Assembly: GCF_030683065.1 (NCBI RefSeq)
Contig: NZ_JAUXMX010000025.1
Span: 1 to 50,000, forward strand
DNA: 50,000 bases
Direction of reading: 5' to 3'
Origin: Pseudomonas sp.
Lineage (GTDB): Bacteria; Pseudomonadota; Gammaproteobacteria; Pseudomonadales; Pseudomonadaceae
Shown here: piece by piece, positions 1 to 8,106 of the stretch
Position numbering within the stretch: position 1 is the stretch's first letter
Layout: every line of letters begins with the position of its first letter
Notes under the pieces: model-generated
What the model saw: the letters and a program-made list of their open reading frames with translations, nothing else
Database searches by the model: none
What the model was told of the DNA's origin: nothing
Made by a program: the position numbers and the translations under genes

Positions 1-48
1 CTGGAACACCTGCTTTGCCAAATCGACACCAATTCGCTTAAATTTCAT
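1..48 (-). CDS. IS110-family transposase, N-terminal fragment (runs off the window)
   Basis: Only the first 16 codons are inside the window, read leftwards from the ATG at 48-46. They translate to MKFKRIGVDLAKQVFQ. The GVDLAK stretch is the usual beginning of the RuvC-like DEDD catalytic domain of IS110-family transposases, where the first Asp is catalytic. A good ribosome binding site (GGAGGAG) lies just upstream at about 54-60. The rest of the element lies left of the window, so completeness and subgroup cannot be judged. IS110 members have no conventional terminal inverted repeats, and no clear element boundary is visible between 49 and 135. The family call rests on this short N-terminus only. 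Confidence 0.7.
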   Translation of the reverse strand, partial: MKFKRIGVDLAKQVFQ

Positions 49-137
49 GGTGACTCCTCCCTTCGTGACTTTTGTTTTGACAACTCTAGTCTGGCGCATA
101 GACGCCGTAGGAGGGGGGAGTCCATTTCATTGGGCTA

Positions 138-176
138 CAAAAAAATGCTGCTCACTTGGCTTAAGTGAACAGCATT
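138..176 (-). terminator. Rho-independent terminator of algB-kinB
   Basis: On the minus strand the sequence folds into a stem of AATGCTG (176-170) plus TCACTT (168-163) against their complements at 152-157 and 144-150. There is one internal mismatch and a 5-base loop. A run of seven T follows directly (144-138). It lies about 55 bases past the kinB stop and fits a factor-independent terminator. It also separates kinB from the IS110-type gene. Confidence 0.75.
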
Positions 177-229
177 GCGCACCCTGCTGACTATTTTCAC
201 AGCACCTCAACGCTTCCCGCAGGCATGCG

Positions 230-2005
230 TCAGAGCGGCAGCTCCAGGTAGAAGCGCGCGCCCTGGCCCAGGCGTGACTGCACGCCGATGCGCCCGCCGT
301 GCAGCTGGGCGATTTCCTTGCACAATGCAAGCCCGAGGCCGGCACCGCCGGTCTTGCGGCCGACCTGGACGAACGGCTCGAATATCCTCGCCTGCTGGCT
401 GTAGGGAATACCCTCGCCATCATCCTCGACCGCCAAAATCACCCGCTGACCCTGGCGTCGCGCCTGCAGACGGATCTGCCCATTGGCGTGACTGTGGCGC
501 AGGGCGTTGCCAAGCAAGTTGTCGAGGGCGCGCTCGATTTGCAAACGGTCCACATCGATCTCCGGCAATGTGCCGCCCACTTCGACACTCAGGGTAACCC
601 CGCTTTCGGCGGCTTGGGCGGCAAAGCGCTGTTGCGCCTGCCGCAGCAATTGATCGAGGTCGCAGGGGTGCCTGTCGAGCTGCTGCAGGCCGTTCTGGTA
701 ACGCGAGAAATTCAGCAGGTCGTCAATCAACAGGAGTAGGCGACGCATTTCCTCATCGACCGTTTGCAGCAGCTCGCTCTCCCGCGCCTCAGGCGAAAAA
801 TGCAGGCGCTCCTGCAGCAGGCTGAAAGCCATGTGCATGCCCGTCACCGGGGTGCGCAACTCATGCGAGGCGCGCAGCACGAATTCGCTGCGCACGCGCT
901 CGAAAGCCCGTTGCTCGGTAACGTCGTGCAACACCATTACCGCGCCATGAATCCGTTCGTCGCTGAGGCTGACCGGCGTGAGGCTGTACGTCAGCAAGCG
1001 GGTTTCGCCGTCGGCCTCGACCTGCAAGTCTTCCTGCTCCTGCTCCAGACCTTCGCCGCGCATGACCCGCTGCAGCTGCTCGTCCAGTCCCGGCCGCTGC
1101 AAGGCCTGGCTGATGCCCACGCCGCGCGGCTGGTCGTACCAACCGAGCTGGCGCTGGGCAACCTGATTGAAATGATCGAGCAGGCCGCTGCGGTCGAAAA
1201 TCAGCAACCCGTCATCAATGCTGTCGAGCACCGCTTGCAAACGGCGTTGCTCGGTGAGCAAAGCCTCGACATCGCTGTTCTTGAATTGCCGCAGCGAGTC
1301 GGCCATCACCCCGAAGCGCTGGCTCAGGGACGACAGCTCAGCGACCGGAGACGGCGGTAGATTGACCTGGAAATCACCTTGGCTGATCCGTTCGACTGCC
1401 AGGGTCAGGGCCTCGAGCGGCTGGCCGAAGTGCTGGGCAATGCTGTGGGCAGTGACGAATCCGAGCAGCAGCACGGCCAGGCCAATCATGCCGAGTAGCG
1501 CAGCAATCAGGGTGGCGCGCTCCTGTGAGCGATGCTCGGCGCTCTGCAGCGCTTCGAAGTAGCGTATCTGTACGGCATTGATGCGCTCGCGCAGCGCCTC
1601 CACGGACTCGCCGAAAGCGGCAGAACCCAGCAGCTCCTGACGCACCGACAAAGGCTTGTCCATCAGTGCTTCATAGAGCGCATAGGCACTGCCAATCTCG
1701 CTCACGGCCTGGCGATCCAGGTCATCGATCGCGCCTTCACGAGCCTGCTCAAGCCACTCGTTAAAGCGCTGATCGGAGGCCTGCAAGGCCTGGTGGTCGA
1801 GGTTTTCTGGCAACAGCAGGATCAGCTGTTTGCCCAGCTCCAGGCGAAGGCCAAGAGTGGCATCAAGAATGCTCAGGTTATGGGTCATTGCCTGGCTTTG
1901 CGTCTTGGTCAGCTGCAATACGCTGAACATGCCCAAGAGCAGGCCAAGCAGGGCCATGGTGATCAGCGCGCTGCTGTTGAGGAAGAGCCGGCTGCGCAGC
2001 TTCAC
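230..2005 (-). CDS. kinB: Sensor histidine kinase KinB
   Basis: Inner-membrane sensor kinase of 591 aa that partners the response regulator AlgB, which controls alginate and virulence genes in pseudomonads. Domains in order: membrane helix 1 (about 10-32), periplasmic sensor region, helix 2 (about 165-186), HAMP (about 187-238), PAS (about 253-365), HisKA with the phospho-acceptor His381 in SHELRTP, and a C-terminal HATPase with N box (NLLGNALRHS), DDGEGIP and GAGLGLALC. Length and layout match P. aeruginosa KinB (about 595 aa). Translation starts at GTG, with GTGA overlapping the algB stop by 4 bases, so the two are translationally coupled. From the family, KinB acts as kinase and phosphatase of AlgB. 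The downstream hairpin at 138-176 ends the operon. Confidence 0.9.
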   Translation of the reverse strand: MKLRSRLFLNSSALITMALLGLLLGMFSVLQLTKTQSQAMTHNLSILDATLGLRLELGKQLILLLPENLDHQALQASDQRFNEWLEQAREGAIDDLDRQAVSEIGSAYALYEALMDKPLSVRQELLGSAAFGESVEALRERINAVQIRYFEALQSAEHRSQERATLIAALLGMIGLAVLLLGFVTAHSIAQHFGQPLEALTLAVERISQGDFQVNLPPSPVAELSSLSQRFGVMADSLRQFKNSDVEALLTEQRRLQAVLDSIDDGLLIFDRSGLLDHFNQVAQRQLGWYDQPRGVGISQALQRPGLDEQLQRVMRGEGLEQEQEDLQVEADGETRLLTYSLTPVSLSDERIHGAVMVLHDVTEQRAFERVRSEFVLRASHELRTPVTGMHMAFSLLQERLHFSPEARESELLQTVDEEMRRLLLLIDDLLNFSRYQNGLQQLDRHPCDLDQLLRQAQQRFAAQAAESGVTLSVEVGGTLPEIDVDRLQIERALDNLLGNALRHSHANGQIRLQARRQGQRVILAVEDDGEGIPYSQQARIFEPFVQVGRKTGGAGLGLALCKEIAQLHGGRIGVQSRLGQGARFYLELPL

Positions 2006-3345
2006 AGGTTGAACTGCTTGCGTTTGCGGTACAGGGTCGAGGCATCGATGCCGAGGGTTTTGGCCGCCAGGTCGAGGGTTTCGCTGCCAGCCAGTACCGC
2101 GCCGATATGGGCTTTTTCCAGTTCTTCCAGGCTCAGCGCACCGCCGACGCGCGGGCCATTGCCGGCCGGCTGTTCGCCAAGGCCGAGGTGGCTGACCTCG
2201 ACCAGTGCCTGGGTGCAGATGATGCTGGCGCGCTCAATCACATTGCGCAGTTCGCGAATATTGCCGGGCCAGCGGTATGCCAGCAATGCTGCGCGCGCCG
2301 CATCACTGAAGCCGCGCGCCGGGCGGGCATATTCCTTGACGAACCGCGCGAGGAAACGCTCAGCCAAGGCCAGCAGGTCTTCACTGCGCTCACGTAACGG
2401 GGGCAGCTTGAACGTGATGACGTTGAGGCGGTAGAGCAGGTCTTCACGGAACTCGCCATTCTTGACCATCTCATCCAGGACCCGATTGGTGGCAGCGAGG
2501 AAGCGCACATCGGCACGGCGCGTTACCGGGTCGCCGACCCGCTCGTATTCTTTATCCTGAATGAAACGCAGCAACTTGGGCTGCAGGGTCAGCGGGAAGT
2601 CGCCGATCTCATCAAGAAACAGGCTGCCGCCGTCGGCCTGATTGACTCGGCCGAGGGTGCTTTCGCTGGCACCGGTGAAGGCGCCGCGGCTATGGCCGAA
2701 CAGCTCGCTTTCCATCAGTTCGGCAGTCAGTGAGGGGCAGTTGATGGTCACGCAGAATTTTTTCGCGCGTCGGCTCCAGCCATGAATGGCCTGCGCCAGT
2801 TCACCCTTGCCCGTGCCTGACTCGCCGAGAATAAGGATATTGGCGTCGGTAACAGCGACCTGACGCGCAGTCTCCAGGATTGCCATCATCGCCGGATTGT
2901 TCGAATCGAGATCCTGTTTGCTGTTGCGCACTTTGCCTTCCAAGGCCTCCAGGCGCGTGGACATGTACCGTATGTGCAACTGCTTGATCGCCGCCATGCG
3001 CAATTGTTCGGGGCTGCAGGGTTTGACCAGGTAGTCCGCCGCGCCGGCCTGGATGGCGTCGACCGCGATATCCACCGCCGACAGCGCGGTGACTATCACT
3101 ACATGCATCCATGGCGCCTGCACGCGCATCTGCGCCAGCACGTCGAGGCCGTTATCTTCGCCAAGGCGTAGATCGAGGAAGCACAGGTCGAACACCTGAC
3201 GTTGCAGGAGCGCGTCTGCCTGCTTGGCACTGCTGGCCGTGGCCACCTGATGGCCGGCGTCCTCCAGGCAGTAACGGAAGGTGCGCAAGATTGCCGCCTC
3301 GTCATCGACCAGCAGAATGCGCCCGCCCGGTTGTTCTGCGTCCAT
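2002..3345 (-). CDS. algB: Response regulator AlgB (NtrC family)
   Basis: DNA-binding response regulator of 447 aa. The receiver domain (about 7-125) has the acidic pair in LVDDE and the phospho-acceptor Asp at about residue 58 in FLDLRLG. The AAA+ domain has Walker A GESGTGKG (174-181), the sigma-54 contact loop GAFTGA (221-226) and Walker B LFLDEIGD (242-249). A Fis-type helix-turn-helix ends the protein (LGIDASTLYRKRKQ). The frame stays open upstream to 3486, but the ATG at 3345 has GGAG at 6 bases and gives the length known for AlgB (449 aa in P. aeruginosa). The ATG at 3351 abuts that GGAG directly and is less likely. It is first in an operon with kinB. The intact GAFTGA is notable because two sigma-54-type promoters lie next to it, at 3552 and 4632. 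Confidence 0.9.
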   Translation of the reverse strand: MDAEQPGGRILLVDDEAAILRTFRYCLEDAGHQVATASSAKQADALLQRQVFDLCFLDLRLGEDNGLDVLAQMRVQAPWMHVVIVTALSAVDIAVDAIQAGAADYLVKPCSPEQLRMAAIKQLHIRYMSTRLEALEGKVRNSKQDLDSNNPAMMAILETARQVAVTDANILILGESGTGKGELAQAIHGWSRRAKKFCVTINCPSLTAELMESELFGHSRGAFTGASESTLGRVNQADGGSLFLDEIGDFPLTLQPKLLRFIQDKEYERVGDPVTRRADVRFLAATNRVLDEMVKNGEFREDLLYRLNVITFKLPPLRERSEDLLALAERFLARFVKEYARPARGFSDAARAALLAYRWPGNIRELRNVIERASIICTQALVEVSHLGLGEQPAGNGPRVGGALSLEELEKAHIGAVLAGSETLDLAAKTLGIDASTLYRKRKQFNL

Positions 3346-3510
3346 GTCCATCTCCAGATGATTGAGGGGGCTGCAACAAACCTGCGCTACGGCGCGCGAC
3401 ACGTTCACAACCGCCAAGCGCAGGCGTAGTCCCGGCAATTTCGTGCAGGTTGCACGACGAGTATGCGGCGATCCTGCAAGCTGCATGCTGCCTCTCTTCG
3501 AGAGTTTTGA

Positions 3511-3523
3511 TAACCAATTGATT
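3511..3523 (+). promoter_or_regulatory. Possible IHF binding site
   Basis: TAACCAATTGATT matches the IHF consensus read on this strand (YAA-N4-TTGATW). It sits in an AT-rich stretch about 29 bases upstream of the -24 element at 3552, the usual place for IHF to bend DNA at a sigma-54 promoter. Confidence 0.45.
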
Positions 3524-3551
3524 TATATGATTTTAATTTTTAACCCTGGAC

Positions 3552-3567
3552 TGGCACGCGCCCTGCA
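3552..3567 (+). promoter_or_regulatory. Sigma-54 (-24/-12) promoter of the BON-domain gene
   Basis: TGGCACG-N4-CTGCA has the GG and GC dinucleotides at the exact spacing of the RpoN consensus (TGGCACG-N4-TTGCW). It lies 60 bases upstream of the BON-domain start codon. An AT-rich tract with a possible IHF site precedes it. The activator is not proven; AlgB is encoded divergently next door. Confidence 0.65.
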
Positions 3568-3626
3568 ATTGTCTGGTTAATCGTTGCCCTAAGTGGCGCG
3601 TAACTGGATTCAATAGGAGTTCTGCC

Positions 3627-4463
3627 ATGCATAAGTTGAAAGCTCTGGCCCTGGCCACCGCATCCGCAAGCCTGATCGCCTTCATGCCCTTGGCGGCCCA
3701 TGCCGAGCAGGGCGATCTGAGCAGCCAGCTCAGCGAAGCCCGCCAGGAAGGCTCGATCTGGACCGCGTTCGCCCTCAACCGTCATCTCAGTCCGTTCAAA
3801 ATCGATGTCGATGTCGAGAACGGTAAAGCACTGCTCACCGGCAGCGTAGAGACCGCGGTCGAGCGTGAGCTCGCCGAGCAAGTCGCGCTGGGCATCGAAG
3901 GGGTGAACACAGTCAATAACCAGCTGCAGGTCGATCCGCAGATCGAACCCATCGCCAGCAATGAACCAACCCTGGCGCAGCGTTTCGATGACGCCACGCT
4001 GGTCGCCACGGTGAAATCCAAACTGCTGTGGAACAGCAACACCGAAGGCCTGGATATCAAAGTGGCCAGCGAGAGCGGTGTGGTAACCCTCAGCGGCAGC
4101 GCACCGACTCCAGTGGCCAAGGAACTGGCGGGGCGCCTGGCGGCCAACACCAACGGCGTGCGCCAGGTGCAGAACCAACTGACCGTCAGCGCTGCCGACA
4201 CCAATGCCGCCAAGGCGCAGCAGGCGGCGACTGATGCCGGAGCAGCGATCAGCGATACCTGGATTACCAGCAAGGTCAAATCCAGCCTGCTGTATAGCCG
4301 CAATCTCGACGGCTTGAACGTCTCGGTAACAACCAAGGCCGGCCAGGTCACGCTCGGCGGCAGCGTGCTGAGCGCGGCAGAGAAGCAACTGGCCATCGAG
4401 ACCGCGCGCAACATCCGCGGTGTGCAGGCAGTTGAGGCTGCGGGCCTGAGCATCGCTGACTAA
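3627..4463 (+). CDS. Periplasmic triple BON-domain protein (OsmY-like)
   Basis: 278 aa with a clear signal peptide (residues 1-26, cleavage after AHA). Three BON modules follow, at about residues 50-110, 125-190 and 210-275. Each shows the hydrophobic-x-V ... G-x-V-x-L-x-G-x-V ... G-V pattern. BON domains bind phospholipid or membrane surfaces, and OsmY-type proteins are induced by osmotic or envelope stress. AATAGGAG-like spacing to the ATG at 3627 supports the start. A sigma-54-type promoter lies 60 bases upstream. The following small genes, including DUF1328, have a matching promoter, which suggests one stress regulon. The exact ligand is unknown. Confidence 0.8.
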   Translation: MHKLKALALATASASLIAFMPLAAHAEQGDLSSQLSEARQEGSIWTAFALNRHLSPFKIDVDVENGKALLTGSVETAVERELAEQVALGIEGVNTVNNQLQVDPQIEPIASNEPTLAQRFDDATLVATVKSKLLWNSNTEGLDIKVASESGVVTLSGSAPTPVAKELAGRLAANTNGVRQVQNQLTVSAADTNAAKAQQAATDAGAAISDTWITSKVKSSLLYSRNLDGLNVSVTTKAGQVTLGGSVLSAAEKQLAIETARNIRGVQAVEAAGLSIAD

Positions 4464-4631
4464 TCCGCCAATAGCTGTACGTCCACCTATTGGGCGCGAC
4501 AGGGATGTTACGCCTCAGGCCATCGTGCAAAACGCCCGACGACCAGACAGCGATCGTGCAGGACGCCCGTAATCGTTGCCGGTTCTATTTTTATCTCTTT
4601 GATTTAAATGACTTTTTATTTTCAATGTGGG

Positions 4632-4647
4632 TGGCATGCTCACTGCA
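4632..4647 (+). promoter_or_regulatory. Second sigma-54 (-24/-12) promoter
   Basis: TGGCATG-N4-CTGCA keeps the GG/GC spacing exactly. It is preceded by TTGATTTAAATGACTTT at about 4599-4615, nearly the same as TTGATTTATATGATTTT at 3518-3534, and at almost the same distance from the -24 element (28 versus 29 bases). It lies 85 bases upstream of the small gene at 4732. Confidence 0.6.
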
Positions 4648-4731
4648 ATAGTCACCTTATCAGCACCCAGCGCCAGCATCCATGCCGGCCGGGCACCGGA
4701 CAACCCAGGCAAGACTGGGAGGAGTTGCAGA

Positions 4732-4998
4732 ATGAATCGCCGTCATTTCGATCTCGCCTTAAGCGACAAGCTTTTGTTGGTTGGCAGCGCACTCCTGTTG
4801 ATCGTGATTGGGTTGGGGCTGGCATTGAGCCGAGATGCCGAAAAAATCGAACACCGCACCAGGCTATCGGCTCCAGCTGCACCGGCGGGCGCTGCGGCAG
4901 CAGACACCAGAACAACCCCTCAGGCACAGCAAGCCAGCAGCCATAGCCGGGCGCCGGACAACAGTGCCCCATCACGTCAATCCAGTTGGGTGTTCTAA
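4732..4998 (+). CDS. Small single-pass membrane protein, unknown function
   Basis: 88 aa, start chosen at ATG 4732 because GGGAGGAG lies 7 bases upstream. One membrane helix (about residues 11-31, [20 protein letters not shown]) is followed by a low-complexity Ala/Pro/Gln/Ser-rich tail of about 55 residues. I do not recognise a family. The gene ends two bases before the next small gene and lies downstream of the sigma-54-type promoter at 4632, so it is probably first in a three-gene unit ending with the DUF1328 protein. Confidence 0.55.
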   Translation: MNRRHFDLALSDKLLLVGSALLLIVIGLGLALSRDAEKIEHRTRLSAPAAPAGAAAADTRTTPQAQQASSHSRAPDNSAPSRQSSWVF

Positions 4999-5000
4999 CC

Positions 5001-5267
5001 ATGAGCATGCAACTGCAGGCAAGCAAATCGGCGCTCTGCGCGATCGTCCTGCTGCTGGCTGTGCTGCTGGCGCTGCTCAGCGGCGCAGCACTAGCCCTGT
5101 GGGGCAGTCGCTCCACGACAACTATAGAGCCAGGATCGCATCAGCCGTGCAGCGTGCGTCGCGTCTGGCCAGTGAACGCCGGCCAGACGCCGGAGCTGGA
5201 ACATCCGCCCCTGCATTCGAGTCAAATACAGCAAGACCTTACATACCTAGGAGAAACACCATGTTGA
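5001..5267 (+). CDS. Small membrane protein, unknown function
   Basis: 88 aa from ATG 5001, two bases after the previous stop. An alternative ATG at 5007 would remove two residues. The N-terminus carries one strong hydrophobic helix (about residues 11-35, [20 protein letters not shown]). The remaining part is hydrophilic with no recognised motif. Its end overlaps the start of the DUF1328 gene by 7 bases. There is no strong ribosome binding site, so it may rely on coupling to the upstream gene. Family unknown; moderate confidence that it is translated. Confidence 0.4.
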   Translation: MSMQLQASKSALCAIVLLLAVLLALLSGAALALWGSRSTTTIEPGSHQPCSVRRVWPVNAGQTPELEHPPLHSSQIQQDLTYLGETPC

Positions 5268-5425
5268 GTTGGGCCATAACGTTTCTGATCATCGCCATCA
5301 TCGCCGCCGTACTGGGCTTCGGTGGTATCGCCGGGACAGCTACAGGTATCGCGAAGATTCTGTTCGTCGTATTCCTGGTGATGTTCATCGTGTCGTTCAT
5401 CATGGGTCGTCGCCCAAGAGGCTAG
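5261..5425 (+). CDS. DUF1328 (YtjA-like) small membrane protein
   Basis: 54 aa, read from ATG 5261, which has TAGGAG 7 bases upstream. It has two short hydrophobic helices (about 4-24 and 29-48) around the [17 protein letters not shown] motif typical of DUF1328/YtjA proteins, which are tiny inner-membrane proteins linked to stress responses. It overlaps the end of the previous small gene. Family members often lie near BON-domain genes in pseudomonads, as here. Biochemical role unknown. Confidence 0.85.
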   Translation: MLSWAITFLIIAIIAAVLGFGGIAGTATGIAKILFVVFLVMFIVSFIMGRRPRG

Positions 5426-5608
5426 CGATCCACATCGCTGGCTGGTGCCCTGCAATTGGGCGCTGGCTTGGCGCTGCGGATCTGCTCGAATCCAATACCC
5501 GTGACAGACTACGGCAGAGCCATGTCCGGTTGATTCCCGCCAGGCACCGCACAACCTCAACGCCATCACCTTGAGCCGCGTTATCATTCGCGCATCGAGT
5601 GGGGGTGG

Positions 5609-6841
5609 ATGATGCTTAACGGTTTGTGGCTGGGATTTTTTGTGGTGGCGGCAGTGGCCGGACTGTCGCGCTGGTTGCTGGGTGACGACCCTGCGGTATT
5701 CGCCGCGATGGTCGAGAGCCTGTTCGTCATGGCCAAGCTGGCGGTCGAGGTGATGGTGGTGCTGTTCGGCACCCTGACCTTGTGGCTGGGCTTTCTGCGT
5801 ATCGCCGAGAAGGCCGGGCTGGTCGACCTCATGGGGCGCGCCTTGGGCCCCTTGTTCGCGCGTCTGATGCCCGAAGTGCCACGCGGCCATCCAGCGCTGG
5901 GCTTCATCACCCTCAACTTCGCCGCCAACGGCCTGGGCCTGGACAACGCGGCCACGCCGATTGGCCTGAAAGCCATGCGTGCGCTGCAAGAGTTGAACCC
6001 GAGCAAGGTGGTGGCGAGCAACGCGCAGATTCTCTTCCTGGTGCTCAACACCTCATCCCTGACCCTGCTGCCGGTGTCAATCTTCATGTACCGGGTGCAG
6101 CAGGGCGCCGACGACCCGACCTTGGTCTTCCTGCCGATCCTCTTGGCTACCAGCGCCTCGACCCTCGCCGGGCTGCTGGCGGTAGCCCTGATGCAGCGCC
6201 TGCGCCTGTGGGATCCGGTGGTGCTGGCCTACCTGATTCCCGGTGCGCTGCTGCTCGGTGGTTTCATGGCGCTGCTCGCCGGTCTGTCCACCACGGCGCT
6301 GGCGGGACTGTCCTCGCTGCTCGGCAACCTGACCCTGTTCGGCCTGATTTTACTGTTCCTGTTGGTCGGTGCGTTACGCCGGGTGCCGGTCTACGAGAGC
6401 TTTATAGAAGGCGCCAAGGAAGGCTTCGACGTGGCCAAGAGCCTGCTGCCCTACCTGGTCGCCATGCTCTGCGCGATTGGCGTGCTGCGCGCCTCCGGCG
6501 CACTGGATTTCGGTCTTGATGGGGTGCGCGCCGCAGTCCAATGGCTGGGCTGGGACACCCGTTTCATCGACGCCTTGCCTACCGCCCTGATGAAGCCGTT
6601 CTCCGGCAGCGCGGCGCGAGCCATGTTGATCGAGACTATGCAGAACTTCGGTGTGGACAGCTTCCCCGCGCTGTTGGCCGCGACGGTACAGGGCAGCACC
6701 GAGACCACCTTCTACGTGCTGGCGGTGTATTTCGGCGCGGTCGGTATCCAGCGCGTCCGGCATGCCGTGGGCTGTGCATTATTTGCCGACCTGGCCGGGA
6801 TCATCGCCGCCATCGGCGTGTGCTACTGGTTCTTTGGCTAA
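5609..6841 (+). CDS. Nucleoside-recognition (SpmA/SpmB-like) membrane protein
   Basis: 410 aa integral membrane protein with about ten hydrophobic helices. The first half has the spore-maturation-A signature LNFAANGLGLDNAATPIGLKAM (quoted here only in part: NFAANGLGLDNAATP, about residues 109-123). The second half has the SpmB-type GSTETTFYVLAVYFGAVGI. The protein is therefore a fusion of two Gate/nucleoside-recognition domains. Such proteins occur in non-sporulating bacteria with undefined transport roles. The ATG pair at 5609/5612 follows a GGGGGTGG stretch. It is convergent with the DUF5924 gene across a hairpin cluster. Confidence 0.75.
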   Translation: MMLNGLWLGFFVVAAVAGLSRWLLGDDPAVFAAMVESLFVMAKLAVEVMVVLFGTLTLWLGFLRIAEKAGLVDLMGRALGPLFARLMPEVPRGHPALGFITLNFAANGLGLDNAATPIGLKAMRALQELNPSKVVASNAQILFLVLNTSSLTLLPVSIFMYRVQQGADDPTLVFLPILLATSASTLAGLLAVALMQRLRLWDPVVLAYLIPGALLLGGFMALLAGLSTTALAGLSSLLGNLTLFGLILLFLLVGALRRVPVYESFIEGAKEGFDVAKSLLPYLVAMLCAIGVLRASGALDFGLDGVRAAVQWLGWDTRFIDALPTALMKPFSGSAARAMLIETMQNFGVDSFPALLAATVQGSTETTFYVLAVYFGAVGIQRVRHAVGCALFADLAGIIAAIGVCYWFFG

Positions 6842-6873
6842 GCAGCGCAACCACCAAGCCCGACCGATCAGGA

Positions 6874-6959
6874 CCGCGCTCCGGCGCGGGGAGACACGAC
6901 TGGGAGGGGCTTTCGGTTCGGGCCTCCCAGCAGTGGTAGCCGCGCTCAAGGGCGCGGCT
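6874..6959. terminator. Cluster of three hairpins between convergent genes
   Basis: Three GC-rich inverted repeats follow one another: CCGCGC/GCGCGG (6874-6879 with 6884-6889), TGGGAGG/CCTCCCA (6901-6907 with 6923-6929), and AGCCGCGC/GCGCGGCT (6938-6945 with 6952-6959). They lie between the stop codons of convergent genes and probably end both transcripts. The middle one resembles a degenerate REP palindrome. No T-run follows directly. Confidence 0.5.
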
Positions 6960-7003
6960 GAAGCGCCCCCCCACGGTCAAGTTGTAGTGGCCCTGTTTGC
7001 CGG

Positions 7004-8038
7004 TTACTCAACCACCTTGAAGCGCAGCACACCGATCATCTGCCCAGCCTCGGTCATGACCTGCACCTGCCAGTTGCCAAGCGGGTCGGCAGGGAAGTTC
7101 TGCTTGTGGGTCCAGGCACGGTAGCCATTTTTGCGGCCGCCCTGGATGTCCAGAGCGATATGCTCGCCCGCCCGGCCGTTGTGGCGCCAAACGTGGTAAA
7201 TGCGTTCATTCAGACCGCGCGGGGCGTTGATCGCGGTATAGGCGTACAAGCCCTGGTTGCGCAGCTGCGCAGCACTGAGTTGCTTCAACGTTGCGCCCGG
7301 CGCGCGGTTGCGGTTGTCGAACTCGGTGGTTACCGCGACCTCGGTCAGCCACAGCGTCGCTGGCGGCACCCAGACGCGCGCCAGCCAGCCAGTCGCACCC
7401 AGCGCCAGGATCAGGCCGACCAGCAGCACGCCGCGCCACCAGCGCCGGATAGTGATAATACCGAGCAGGCTGGGAAACGACAGCAGCGCGGCAGTGGCCA
7501 GGGCCAATTGGTAGCTCTGCGGGGTGGTCAATTTGAAGATGATTGGCAGGGCAGTGAGCAGCACGGCGAATAGCGTGAACGAATGATAGGTGAGGAACAG
7601 CCAGCGCCGCGGCGCCAGCTTCTTGTAGTAAAGCGGGTCGGTGATCGAGACCAGCGCGGCCGCCGCCAGCACCCCGGTAAACAATGCCTGGCCGCTGTTC
7701 CAGGTGGTGGTAATGATGAAAAACGGCAGGACGAAGAACAGGCTTTCCTGGTGGATCAACTGGGTCGCGTAGCGCAGCAACGGCGGCGGCAATTCGAAGC
7801 CGAACCAGCGGGCGATCTGCGCACGCAGGATATTTTCCAGAATCAGCCACAACCAGCTGACCAGCATCACCGTGGCCAGCACCTGGGCCAGTTCGGCCTG
7901 ACGCTCGACCAGCAGAAAACTCGCCAGCCCAGAGGCAAAACCGAAGATCGCCACCAGCCCCGGATTGCGCTGGATCAAGGCGAACAGACGGCGCAGCGGG
8001 GGTTTACAGGACTCGAGTAGGGACAAGGGCAGGCTCAT
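7004..8038 (-). CDS. DUF5924 / DUF2914 family membrane protein
   Basis: 344 aa. The first about 225 residues form roughly seven membrane helices (DUF5924 type, with the motif HQESLFFVLPFF). The C-terminal about 110 residues are a soluble DUF2914 domain, recognisable by VWRHNGR, IALDIQGGRKNGYRAWT and GNWQVQVMTEAGQMIGVLRF. From topology the DUF2914 domain is likely periplasmic. DUF2914 domains sit at the end of several membrane proteins of unknown role and look like immunoglobulin-like modules. No good ribosome binding site precedes ATG 8038, and there is no obvious operon partner. Confidence 0.75.
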   Translation of the reverse strand: MSLPLSLLESCKPPLRRLFALIQRNPGLVAIFGFASGLASFLLVERQAELAQVLATVMLVSWLWLILENILRAQIARWFGFELPPPLLRYATQLIHQESLFFVLPFFIITTTWNSGQALFTGVLAAAALVSITDPLYYKKLAPRRWLFLTYHSFTLFAVLLTALPIIFKLTTPQSYQLALATAALLSFPSLLGIITIRRWWRGVLLVGLILALGATGWLARVWVPPATLWLTEVAVTTEFDNRNRAPGATLKQLSAAQLRNQGLYAYTAINAPRGLNERIYHVWRHNGRAGEHIALDIQGGRKNGYRAWTHKQNFPADPLGNWQVQVMTEAGQMIGVLRFKVVE

Positions 8039-8106
8039 GGCTATCGGCGAATAGTCGAGAATACTCCTTGTGCCCCGCGTCTGTGTCCAGCGCCGCCTGC
8101 GGTTCT

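Noticed and set aside
2002..3486. Longer AlgB starting at 3486
   Set aside because: The extra 47 residues do not resemble AlgB, and a good ribosome binding site with correct protein length points to 3345.
5439..5454. Possible third sigma-54 promoter (TGGCTGG-N4-CTGCA) before the SpmA/SpmB-like gene
   Set aside because: The GG/GC spacing fits but the -24 element deviates and no AT-rich or IHF-like tract precedes it; likely chance.
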